Origin: Desulfobulbus_C sp964551175
Lineage (GTDB): Bacteria; Desulfobacterota; Desulfobulbia; Desulfobulbales; Desulfobulbaceae
Assembly (NCBI GenBank): GCA_964551175.1
Contig: CAZKBZ010000072.1
Span: 1-14,237 of the forward strand
Reading direction: 5' to 3'
DNA length: 14,237 nucleotides
This document shows, piece after piece, positions 6,871 through 14,024 of the stretch. The position numbers and the translations under genes are program-made. How positions within the stretch are numbered: position 1 is the stretch's first letter; each line of letters starts with the position of its first letter. The notes under the pieces were generated by a model that was given only the letters and a program-made list of their open reading frames with translations, searched no databases and was not told where the DNA came from.

Positions 6871-6885
6871 CATGTTGCGAACATG
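6871..6885 (+). promoter_or_regulatory. Inverted repeat in the rpmE leader
   Basis: CATGTT at 6871-6876 and AACATG at 6880-6885 are perfect complements around GCG, ending five bases before the GGAGG ribosome binding site of rpmE. It could be a hairpin or a protein operator in control of L31. Only the symmetry is seen directly; the role is inferred. Confidence 0.4.
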
Positions 6886-6906
6886 TTTCTGGAGGCTTAG
6901 AGGACA

Positions 6907-7125
6907 ATGAAACCGGATATCCATCCCGCATATCATAAAATAACGGCCAAGTGTGCCTGTGGCAATGAAGTTGAGCTTGGTTCGGTTAACGAGTCAATTG
7001 AAGTTGAGATCTGTTCCGCCTGTCATCCTTTTTTTACCGGCAAGCAGAAGCTTGTAGATACTGCCGGCCGTATCGAGAAGTTCAAGAAAAAATACGCCAA
7101 GCATCTCGCAAAAAAGAACGCGTAA
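6907..7125 (+). CDS. rpmE: Large-subunit ribosomal protein bL31, zinc-binding type
   Basis: L31 bridges the 50S central protuberance and the 30S head. The 72-residue protein is the zinc-binding (C+) form. It shows Cys16 and Cys18 in CACGN and Cys36 and Cys39 in CSACHPFFTGKQKL, followed by the family tail GRIEKFKKKY and a Lys-rich end. The four Cys imply that the protein can serve as a zinc store and may be replaced by a Cys-less paralogue under zinc limitation, if the genome has one. The start at ATG 6907 follows GGAGG at 6891-6895 and GAGGA at 6900-6904. The position directly after rho and before prfA is widespread in Proteobacteria. It is closed by a strong terminator. Confidence 0.97.
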   Translation: MKPDIHPAYHKITAKCACGNEVELGSVNESIEVEICSACHPFFTGKQKLVDTAGRIEKFKKKYAKHLAKKNA

Positions 7126-7138
7126 TTTTATTTATCTG

Positions 7139-7179
7139 TCCACATGGCGGGTTTGATCTGCCATGTGGATTTTTTTTTT
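7139..7179 (+). terminator. Strong intrinsic terminator after rpmE
   Basis: TCCACATGGC at 7139-7148 is perfectly complementary to GCCATGTGGA at 7160-7169, with an 11-base loop and ten T in a row after it. This separates rho/rpmE from prfA and implies that prfA has its own promoter in 7180-7260. The only candidate seen there is weak: TTGTCC at 7201 with AGTATT 17 bases on. Confidence 0.93.
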
Positions 7180-7260
7180 GTCCTCTTCATGCCCTGCAGC
7201 TTGTCCGGTGCGCAGAAACGCAGAGTATTCATAACTTCCCTTTTTTTGATGATATAGTAC

Positions 7261-8331
7261 ATGTTTGAAAATCTTGCAGATATTCACGAAAAGCTGTCAG
7301 CTCTGGAAGGACAGCTGTCAGACCCTGAACTGGTAAACAACCAGAAAAAGTATCAGGAGGTGGTTCGTGATCATTCCCGGGTGTCGAAACTCAACGAGTT
7401 GTATGTTGAGTACACCAGGGTCAGGCAGGATCTGGAAGACAACCGCGAGTTGATCAGGGATGAGGCTGAAGATCCTGAACTTGCGGAACTGGCCAGGGCG
7501 GAAATAGAAGAGCTTACAGCACGGGAACAGGAGCTGGAGAAAAAGATCAGCATGATGCTGCTCCCCCGGGATCCCAATGACGAAAAGAATATTTTTCTTG
7601 AGATCCGTGCCGGCACCGGTGGTGATGAGGCGGCACTTTTTGTTGCCGATCTGTTCAGAATGTATTCCAGATATGCTGAAATGCAGGGCTGGAAAGTGGA
7701 AGTCATGAGCTCTAATCCAATCGGTATTGGAGGGTTTAAGGAGTTGATCGCCCTGATTACAGGAGACCGGGTCTATTCCCGGTTGAAATATGAGGCTGGT
7801 GTACACCGTGTCCAGCGTGTTCCTGAGACTGAAACCCAGGGCCGGATTCACACCTCTGCGGTAACAGTGGCTGTTATTCCTGAGGCTGAAGAAGTTGATC
7901 TTCATATTGAACCCAACGAGCTCAAGTTTGATGTCTACCGTTCCTCCGGCCCTGGTGGGCAGTCGGTGAACACCACTGATTCCGCTGTTCGGGTGACCCA
8001 TCTGCCCACAGGTCTTGTCGTTACCTGCCAGGATGAAAAATCACAGCACAAGAACAAGGCCAAAGCTCTGCAGGTCATGCGTGCCAGGCTGCTTGACAAA
8101 CTTGAGCAGGAGCGACATGATAAGATTTCCGAGGATCGTAAGAACCAGGTGGGCAGCGGTGACCGCAGTGAACGGATTCGAACCTATAATTTTCCCCAGG
8201 GAAGAGTAACCGATCATCGGATAAACCTGACCGTCTACAAACTGGATCAGATTCTGTCCGGTGGACTGGATGAGATTATCCTGCCGCTCAACAGCCATTT
8301 CCAGACAGAGGCTTTAAAAGAGCTTAATTAG
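7261..8331 (+). CDS. prfA: Peptide chain release factor 1
   Basis: RF1 reads UAA and UAG stop codons in the ribosomal A site and triggers peptide release. The 356-residue protein has the N-terminal helical domain (1 to about 100), LEIRAGTGGDEAALF near 113-127, the stop-codon recognition motif Pro-Glu-Thr at 188-190 (the Pro-x-Thr of RF1, not the Ser-Pro-Phe of RF2), the catalytic GGQ at 232-234, and SQHKNKAKAL followed by RTYNFPQGRVTDHRINLT. Gln234 is the expected target of the PrmC methyltransferase encoded next. ATG 7261 agrees with family length, but no ribosome binding site is visible: the bases before it are T-rich. A heptamer repeat run begins directly after the stop codon and repeat copy C follows. 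Confidence 0.98.
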   Translation: MFENLADIHEKLSALEGQLSDPELVNNQKKYQEVVRDHSRVSKLNELYVEYTRVRQDLEDNRELIRDEAEDPELAELARAEIEELTAREQELEKKISMMLLPRDPNDEKNIFLEIRAGTGGDEAALFVADLFRMYSRYAEMQGWKVEVMSSNPIGIGGFKELIALITGDRVYSRLKYEAGVHRVQRVPETETQGRIHTSAVTVAVIPEAEEVDLHIEPNELKFDVYRSSGPGGQSVNTTDSAVRVTHLPTGLVVTCQDEKSQHKNKAKALQVMRARLLDKLEQERHDKISEDRKNQVGSGDRSERIRTYNFPQGRVTDHRINLTVYKLDQILSGGLDEIILPLNSHFQTEALKELN

Positions 8332-8366
8332 GTGTCAGACGTCAGGTATCAGCTGTCAGCTTACAG
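8332..8366 (+). repeat. Degenerate NNGTCAG heptamer run, 5 units
   Basis: Five consecutive 7-base units start at the first base after the prfA stop codon: GTGTCAG, ACGTCAG, GTATCAG, CTGTCAG, CTTACAG. The unit is the same as at 1185-1212. Both runs sit immediately downstream of a stop codon in the coding direction. It is non-coding and of unknown function. Confidence 0.65.
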
Positions 8367-8400
8367 TCAGCCGCCTTTGGCGTGAGGCTGATTATCTGAA

Positions 8401-8464
8401 GGGTGCCTTGAAAAATTAGAATTTTCGTTCGAGATCAAGGAACAGGAAAATTTCAAGGTAGCCT
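8401..8464 (-). repeat. Palindromic dispersed repeat, copy C (64 bp, internally deleted)
   Basis: This copy has the same orientation as copy A, with left end CCTTGAAAAATTAG at 8406-8419 and right end TTTCAAGGTAGCCT at 8451-8464. It keeps the terminal parts and the internal TCAAGG (8435-8440), but lacks about 77 bases that carry the CATAT/ATATG core in the other copies. CCTTGA at 8406-8411 can pair either with TCAAGG at 8435-8440 or with the terminus at 8453-8458. It lies 15 bases before the prmC start and would form its leader. Together with the heptamers it fills the prfA to prmC gap. Confidence 0.75.
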
Positions 8465-8479
8465 GAAACCTGATATCGT

Positions 8480-9364
8480 ATGCCCTTTATCATGCAGGTC
8501 CAACAACTGTTGAAAACTGCAGCTGCAGCCCTTGCAGAAGCAGGCGTTGAAGAGAGCCGTCTGGAGGCTGAACTGCTGTTGCGGGACTGTCTTGGTGTAT
8601 CAAGGAGTAAGCTGTTTCTCCTGCATGATCAGCAGGTCGGACCGGAATGTGAACAGCGGTTTCAGGAGCTGCTCGCCAGGAGATGTCGCAGGGAACCGCT
8701 GCAGTATATCCTGGGCAGCTGTGAATTCTGGTCCCTGGATTTTCATGTTTCACCAGCTGTGCTGATTCCCCGGCCGGAAACGGAATTTTTGCTGGAACAT
8801 GTTTTTTCAACCCTTGGTACTGATCAAGAGCAAACTGAACTCACCATTCTCGACCTGTGTACAGGCAGCGGTGTGATTGCTGCTGTTGTTGCTCTTGAGT
8901 TTGATCGTGCGGCTGTTACAGCAGTTGATTTTTCCCCTGATGCCCTGGCCGTAGCCAGGAAGAATTTTCTCCTTCATGGCCTTGCAGAACGGATTAATCT
9001 GGTCTGTGCAGACCTGCTGACCGGTTTCAGGGCTGAACACCGCTTTGATGTCATCGTGACAAACCCTCCTTATGTTAAGGACTGTGATCTGACCGGACTT
9101 GAACCGGAGGTTTGTGAATGGGAACCCCGACTGGCCTTGTCCGGTGGCCGGACCGGCATGGATGTGATCAACAGAATTTGTGCTGAAGCTCTCCATCATC
9201 TGAAACCCGGGGGCTGGCTGTTCATGGAAATCGGTGCTGATATCGGAGAGCAGGTTGAGCATGTTTTTTCAGCATCTCAGCGGTATGAGCGGGTCAGGAT
9301 CCTGCAGGACTGGTCAGAAAGACCCCGCGTATTGCAGGCAAGACTCAGCAGAAAATCAGAATAA
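8480..9364 (+). CDS. prmC: Release factor glutamine methyltransferase
   Basis: PrmC (HemK) methylates the glutamine of the GGQ motif in release factors using S-adenosylmethionine, which raises termination efficiency. The 294-residue protein has the N-terminal helical substrate-binding domain (about 1-85, with REPLQYILGSCEFWSLDFHV near 71-90). IPRPETE follows near 96-102, then the cofactor motif DLCTGSGVIA at 125-134, acidic VDFSPDAL near 149-156, and the catalytic NPPY at 195-198. Near the end is a conserved PGGWLFMEIG segment. The start may be ATG 8480 or ATG 8492; neither has a clear ribosome binding site and I kept the first. The neighbour upstream, prfA, encodes its substrate, an arrangement conserved across many bacteria. 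The repeat copy in its leader is the unusual point. Confidence 0.95.
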   Translation: MPFIMQVQQLLKTAAAALAEAGVEESRLEAELLLRDCLGVSRSKLFLLHDQQVGPECEQRFQELLARRCRREPLQYILGSCEFWSLDFHVSPAVLIPRPETEFLLEHVFSTLGTDQEQTELTILDLCTGSGVIAAVVALEFDRAAVTAVDFSPDALAVARKNFLLHGLAERINLVCADLLTGFRAEHRFDVIVTNPPYVKDCDLTGLEPEVCEWEPRLALSGGRTGMDVINRICAEALHHLKPGGWLFMEIGADIGEQVEHVFSASQRYERVRILQDWSERPRVLQARLSRKSE

Positions 9365-9370
9365 TTTTTT

Positions 9371-9546
9371 GTAATTGATCACAACCACCGCATCTTTGCA
9401 TTGGAACGAACCGACGCATGGGCGGTCTATAGCGACGTTTCACTCCAGCACAGGTAAGCGTTGACTCCGAATCTGCGGCACCTGTGACCAATTACAAGTA
9501 TTGTGGTAATAATACTGCCGAGTTGTATACCCCGTGACCAATTACA
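9371..9546. repeat. Inverted and direct repeat cluster between prmC and murA
   Basis: GTAATTG-N-TCACA followed by CCGCA at 9371-9392 is mirrored at 9475-9497 (TGCGG, TGTGACCAATTAC): about 22-base arms with five mismatches, 82 bases apart. The right-hand word GTGACCAATTACA (9484-9496) recurs exactly at 9534-9546, 50 bases on. Between the two direct copies lies a hairpin, AGTATT 9497-9502 with AATACT 9511-9516. The cluster fills most of the 200-base gap and ends 18 bases before murA. It is unrelated in sequence to the four dispersed repeats. It may be a small palindromic insertion or a regulatory site for murA; no gene is present. Confidence 0.6.
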
Positions 9547-9564
9547 TTTTTTAGAGCAGAATTA

Positions 9565-10848
9565 ATGGATAAGATACGTATCAAGGGTACACGACCATTA
9601 TCCGGGACCGTTGCTGTCAGTGGTGCCAAGAACGCAGCCCTGCCCCTGATTGCCGCAACTCTGCTCACACCGGGTGCGCATACCCTGCACAATGTGCCGG
9701 ACCTGCGTGACACCAGGACAATGCTCAAGCTCCTGGAAACCCTTGGCGCCACCTGGGAGCGTTCCGGTACCTCCATTCAGATTAACACAACAGATCTCAC
9801 CGGTGCCGAGGCGCCTTATGAGCTGGTCAAGACCATGCGGGCCTCCGTACTGGTGCTCGGGCCTCTCATTACCCGGGTCGGTCATGCCCGGGTGTCCCTG
9901 CCCGGAGGCTGTGCCATCGGTGCCAGACCCATCAACTTTCATCTGCGCGGCTTTGAACAGTTAGGGGTGGAAACCATGCTTGAAGGAGGGTATGTCGAAG
10001 CCCGCGTGCAGGGTAGTCTGGAAGGCGGAACAGTCTACTTTGATATCCCGTCTGTCACAGGCACGGAAAATGTTCTGATGGCCTCTGTAAAGGCGGCCGG
10101 CCGGACTGTCATAAAAAATGCAGCTAAAGAGCCTGAGGTCGGTAATCTTATAGATATGCTCACTGATATGGGAGCGGATATTGAAGGCCGCGATACTGAT
10201 CGGCTTGTAGTGACCGGCGTCGATTCTCTGCAGCCGGTTGAGGCGTCCATTATCCCTGATCGAATTGAGACGGGAACGTATCTTATAGCTGTGGGCTCTG
10301 CCGGAGGTGAACTGACCATCACTGATTGCACCCCATCCCATCTTCCTGCCCTGGTGGAAAAACTGCGTGCAGCCGGCATGACCATTGAAGAAAAGGTGAA
10401 CAGTTTCACAGCCGCATGTCCTGTGGACTCAACAGGCAACCGTTGCCCTTTGCGCGGGGTGGATATTACAACCATGCCCTATCCCGGTTTTCCAACCGAC
10501 CTGCAGGCCCAGTTTATGGCACTGATGATCCAGGCTGACGGAGTGTCCATTATTCATGAAACAATTTTTGAAAACCGTTTCATGCATGTAGCGGAATTAC
10601 AGCGACTTGGCGCAGACATCACCATTGACGGCGCCAGTGCCGTGGTTCGGGGTATCTCCCGGAACAAAATCTGCGGAGCGCCTGTAATGGCAACGGATCT
10701 GCGAGCCTCTGCCTCACTGGTTGTGGCTGGTCTGGCCGCATCGGGTATGACGGAAATTTCCAGGATCTATCATCTGGAACGGGGATATGAAAACATGGTG
10801 GAAAAATTGCAGGCCGTGGGGGCGGACCTGGAAAAGGTCAGGGCGTGA
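9565..10848 (+). CDS. murA: UDP-N-acetylglucosamine 1-carboxyvinyltransferase
   Basis: MurA transfers enolpyruvate from phosphoenolpyruvate to UDP-N-acetylglucosamine, the first committed step of peptidoglycan synthesis, in the cytosol. The 427-residue length is typical. Visible features are SGAKNAALPL near 19-28 with the active-site Lys22 and Asn23, KTMRASVLVLGPL near 89-101, and the loop LPGGCAIGARP near 112-122 with the catalytic Cys116. The second domain follows, with IPDRIETGTYLIA near 230-242, PYPGFPTDLQAQ and IFENRFMHVAEL. The Cys in the loop is the residue alkylated by fosfomycin, so the enzyme is predicted to be fosfomycin-sensitive. The ribosome binding site is poor (AGAG at 9553-9556). 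The stop codon is 6 bases from the stop of the convergent histidine kinase gene, with no terminator between. Confidence 0.98.
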   Translation: MDKIRIKGTRPLSGTVAVSGAKNAALPLIAATLLTPGAHTLHNVPDLRDTRTMLKLLETLGATWERSGTSIQINTTDLTGAEAPYELVKTMRASVLVLGPLITRVGHARVSLPGGCAIGARPINFHLRGFEQLGVETMLEGGYVEARVQGSLEGGTVYFDIPSVTGTENVLMASVKAAGRTVIKNAAKEPEVGNLIDMLTDMGADIEGRDTDRLVVTGVDSLQPVEASIIPDRIETGTYLIAVGSAGGELTITDCTPSHLPALVEKLRAAGMTIEEKVNSFTAACPVDSTGNRCPLRGVDITTMPYPGFPTDLQAQFMALMIQADGVSIIHETIFENRFMHVAELQRLGADITIDGASAVVRGISRNKICGAPVMATDLRASASLVVAGLAASGMTEISRIYHLERGYENMVEKLQAVGADLEKVRA

Positions 10849-10854
10849 CAGTTT

Positions 10855-12573
10855 CTATTCTTGAGGAGAAGAGGGCAGGGGAAGACATATTTCGATAATA
10901 CAGCCTGCTTCCTGTCCCGGGTCCAGGATTGTGATCTTTCCATCATGATGCTCAAGCAACTGTCTGACAATGGAAAGACCAAGCCCGGTGCTGTCTTCGC
11001 GGGTGGAGTAAAATGGCGTAAATATCTTCTGTCGGATTTCTTCGGCAATACCGGGCCCATGGTCAATCACCTGGATGCAGATAACGCTTTGTTCCTGTTG
11101 TTTGTCTTCCCGTGCCCTGACAACGACCGGCTGCATGGTCTGGCTTGAGGCGATGCAGCTGTTTTCCAGCAGGTGTGACAGAATAATCTGCAGCTGCTGC
11201 CTGTCTGCCCAGCAGTAGAGTTGATCCGGAATTTCAACATTAACAGTGCACCCCTGGTATCTGCTGTCACCGGAGGCAAGCTGGCTTATTGTCTCCTCAA
11301 CCATGCGGGCCAGGTCAAACCATTCCGGTGTCATTGCTATGGGACGGGCAAACTGGAGAAAATCCGTGATGGTCTTGGCCATTCGGTTTGACTCGCGTAG
11401 GATGATGTCGTTTAAGCTCTGGCTGGTACTGTCCTCTCTGGACTGGTTGGCCAGATCCATGGCCATGAGCTGGGCAGATCCCGAGATAGCGGCCAGCGGG
11501 TTGCGGAAGTCATGGGCAATTGCAGCACTCAGTTCACCGATAGCCGCCATTTTTTCCGCTTCCCTGACCTGCTGTTCCATTTTTTCCACTTTACTGATGT
11601 CCTGCATGGTGATGACCTTGCAGTTGCTGCACTCAGGATCATCATGCTGTGTGTCGGTGGGGAGGTTCAACCTGGCAAAGGAGTAGCCGACCCGTATCAT
11701 ATTTCCGTCTTTTCTTTTCAGATCGGCGACCAGCCTATCTTTTTTCTTTTTTGTCAGAACAATATCCGGGAAATAATCAGCAAAGGGTCGGCCGATTATG
11801 GTTTCAGCAGGAAAACCTGAAATTTTTTCAGCGGCAAGATTGTAGGATGTTATCAGATTATTGTCATCAATGGTGATGATCCCGGTGCTGATGTCATCAA
11901 AAATCTGCTTGTAGAGCTGGCTCAACCGGTCAAACTGCAGAGAGGTCTCGGAGAGTTTCTCCTCTGTTGAGCGCAGTCTTCCTGCCAGCATGCCGCTGAG
12001 CAGGGCCATGGTAAAAAAAGTAACTCCGTAGACGGCAAAGATATTGGTCAGGGAAAGGGAAGACTTGACCGGAATATAATTTGTCTCCGCGTAGAACGGG
12101 GGAAGATAGCCAAAATATTCACAGGTAAGAACAATGCCGAACAGTATTGTCGCCGCTGCAGCCGGGATGAGTCCTCCTATCCGGTACAGGATCAGGCCGC
12201 CTGCAATGACCGGAAAGATAAAGACTGAGATGAAGATGGACTGGCTGCAGCCGGTGCCGAACACGAGCATGGCTGCAAATATGGTGTCTGACAAAAGCTG
12301 GATCAGACCGAAACGGCGTATGCGGCGGGTTTTATTCTGCAGCAGCCCTACAGAGCCGATGGAGAAGATAAAAACGACAGACAGAAAGGCCAGGGTAACA
12401 GACAGGGGAGGCAGGATAACGTTCTGGCCCTTGGCCTGCAGTACAGCGGTAATGGCTATGAGCAGAGTGAACAGAATAACCCTGATCATGAGCAGCCAGA
12501 GAATGTGCAGGCGAAGCTGTTCCTCGGTATCAAAGACCGGAGAAAGTGGCTTGAAGACTCTGCGTTCAGCCAT
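10855..12573 (-). CDS. Membrane sensor histidine kinase, PilS/NtrB-like
   Basis: This protein senses an unknown signal and phosphorylates the response regulator encoded just upstream. The 572-residue protein starts with about six hydrophobic membrane segments between residues 22 and 198. A short linker and a PAS domain follow (FDDISTGIITIDDNNLITSYN region, about 225-330). The phosphoacceptor domain has AIAHDFRNPLAAI with His354. The ATPase domain has the N box LLENS (Asn471), DHGPGIAEE near 504-512, FTPFYSTR near 518-525 and TGLGLSIV near 529-536. The six-span, PAS, kinase layout and the PilR-like partner recall PilS, but no pilus gene is in view, so the name is not assigned. ATG 12573 was preferred (AGGCGG 7 bases upstream) over TTG 12603. 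A Cys-x-x-Cys (CSNC, 315-318) sits late in the PAS domain. Confidence 0.88.
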   Translation of the reverse strand: MAERRVFKPLSPVFDTEEQLRLHILWLLMIRVILFTLLIAITAVLQAKGQNVILPPLSVTLAFLSVVFIFSIGSVGLLQNKTRRIRRFGLIQLLSDTIFAAMLVFGTGCSQSIFISVFIFPVIAGGLILYRIGGLIPAAAATILFGIVLTCEYFGYLPPFYAETNYIPVKSSLSLTNIFAVYGVTFFTMALLSGMLAGRLRSTEEKLSETSLQFDRLSQLYKQIFDDISTGIITIDDNNLITSYNLAAEKISGFPAETIIGRPFADYFPDIVLTKKKKDRLVADLKRKDGNMIRVGYSFARLNLPTDTQHDDPECSNCKVITMQDISKVEKMEQQVREAEKMAAIGELSAAIAHDFRNPLAAISGSAQLMAMDLANQSREDSTSQSLNDIILRESNRMAKTITDFLQFARPIAMTPEWFDLARMVEETISQLASGDSRYQGCTVNVEIPDQLYCWADRQQLQIILSHLLENSCIASSQTMQPVVVRAREDKQQEQSVICIQVIDHGPGIAEEIRQKIFTPFYSTREDSTGLGLSIVRQLLEHHDGKITILDPGQEAGCIIEICLPLPSSPQE

Positions 12574-12635
12574 GGAAGAACCGCCTGGAAAAGTATCCGG
12601 CAACAGGCAGGCAGTGAAGTCTGCTCTCTGGTCTT

Positions 12636-13994
12636 TCAGTCAATTTCATATTTTTTTGTCTTGTAGCGCAGCGATCTGAAACTGATTTTAAGCAACTCAG
12701 CTGCCCGCATCTTGGAGCCATCCGCCTTTTTCAGTGCATGATTGATCATCTTTGTTTCCAGCTCGACAAGAATGTCCTCCATGCCCCGTGCAAACAGTTC
12801 CTGCTCGTCGTTTGCCGCCACAAACAGTGGGTCCTTTGCCGGGGAATTTTTCCCCTTGCGGGACAGAATGAGACTTTCCGGCAGGATGATGTTGGAGGAT
12901 TCCAGGGCGACACCACGTTCGATGATATTTTCCAGCTCCCGCACGTTGCCGGGGAAATCATATTCCATGAGTACCTCCAGGCCATACGAGGAGATAGTCT
13001 GGACCTCTTTGTCCAGCAGCCTGGAATATTTTTTCAGGAAATGATCCACCAGCAGGGGTACATCACCTTTGCGTTCCCTGAGAGGGGGTACACGGATGGG
13101 CACAACGGCCAGTCTGTAATAGAGATCTTCCCTGAACCTTCCCTCCATGATCTCATCTTCCAGGCTCCGGTTGGTGGCGGCAATGATCCGGACGTTGACC
13201 TGCCTGGTTTTTGCAGAGCCGACAGGCATGAACTCCCGTTCCTGCAGGACCCGCAGAAGTTTGGTCTGGATGATGGGCGTGAGTTCACCGATCTCGTCAA
13301 GAAAAGCAGTGCCTGAATCCGCCTGCTGGAACAGACCGGCCTTGTCGGCAATGGCCCCGGTAAAAGAACCCTTTACATGTCCGAACAGTTCACTTTCAAG
13401 CAGGCTCTCAGGTATGGCACTGCAGGTGATGGGAACAAAAGGGTTGTCGGCAACCCGTGAGTGTTTGTGGATGGCCTTGGCGACCAGCTCCTTGCCAGTT
13501 CCGGATTCGCCGTAGATGAGAACATTTGCCGGAGTGGGGCCGATGCGCCGGATCAGGTCAAAGATTTTGATCATTTCAGGACTTCGGCCGATGATACCGG
13601 GAAAATCCTCTCCTGACTCACCTGCTTCAGTTGGTTTACGCTTTGTTGCCGCCCTGATCACCCCTTTGATTTCATCCACATTAAAAGGTTTGGTGATATA
13701 ATCAAAGGCGCCGTTTTTCATGGCCTCGACCGCATCTTCAGGCGAGGCAAAGGCTGTGATCATGATCACCGGCAGGTCGGGATTCCGGTCTTTGAGTTCT
13801 GCCAGCAGATCAAGACCGTTCATGCCCGGCATCCTGATGTCGGTTATGACGAGCTGAAAGTCTTTCTTTTCAGTCGCTTCAAGGGCTGTGGGCGCATCAG
13901 GCGCAACAGTCACCTCATACCCGTCTTTCTCAAGGAGAATCTTGAGAAACTGGCGCATACTGAGTTCGTCGTCTACAACAAGAATACGGACCAT
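12636..13994 (-). CDS. Sigma-54 dependent response regulator, PilR/NtrC-like
   Basis: This regulator activates sigma-54 RNA polymerase at target promoters when phosphorylated. In the 452-residue protein, the receiver domain (1 to about 118) has Asp8/Asp9, phosphoacceptor Asp52 in ITDIRMPGMNG, Thr80 and Lys102. The AAA+ domain (about 132-370) has Walker A GESGTGKE at 162-169, the sigma-54 contact loop GSFTGA at 209-214 (Ser where Ala is usual), Walker B TAFLDEIGE near 229-237, and RFREDLYYRL near 286-295. The C-terminal Fis-type helix-turn-helix ends in AAELLKISFRSLRYKTKKYEID; this FRSLRY recognition helix is typical of PilR. It precedes its kinase by 62 bases on the minus strand and is probably co-transcribed with it. 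The start at 13994 lacks a clear ribosome binding site. Repeat copy D ends 30 bases upstream. Targets are unknown from this window. Confidence 0.92.
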   Translation of the reverse strand: MVRILVVDDELSMRQFLKILLEKDGYEVTVAPDAPTALEATEKKDFQLVITDIRMPGMNGLDLLAELKDRNPDLPVIMITAFASPEDAVEAMKNGAFDYITKPFNVDEIKGVIRAATKRKPTEAGESGEDFPGIIGRSPEMIKIFDLIRRIGPTPANVLIYGESGTGKELVAKAIHKHSRVADNPFVPITCSAIPESLLESELFGHVKGSFTGAIADKAGLFQQADSGTAFLDEIGELTPIIQTKLLRVLQEREFMPVGSAKTRQVNVRIIAATNRSLEDEIMEGRFREDLYYRLAVVPIRVPPLRERKGDVPLLVDHFLKKYSRLLDKEVQTISSYGLEVLMEYDFPGNVRELENIIERGVALESSNIILPESLILSRKGKNSPAKDPLFVAANDEQELFARGMEDILVELETKMINHALKKADGSKMRAAELLKISFRSLRYKTKKYEID

Positions 13995-14024
13995 GGTCAG
14001 GTTACAGAAGTTGACACTGTTTGC

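Noticed and set aside
7253..7260. TATAGT just before the prfA ATG as a promoter for a leaderless transcript
   Set aside because: Transcription from that box would start inside the coding sequence, and no -35 match lies at the right distance.
7318..8001. A 227-codon minus-strand open frame inside prfA
   Set aside because: It is entirely antisense to the conserved release factor gene, with no start signals or motif.
9371..9546. An integron attC site or CRISPR-like array before murA
   Set aside because: The repeats are few, unevenly spaced and partly inverted. No attC core pair with the expected RYYYAAC/GTTRRRY ends was found, and no cas or integrase gene is present.
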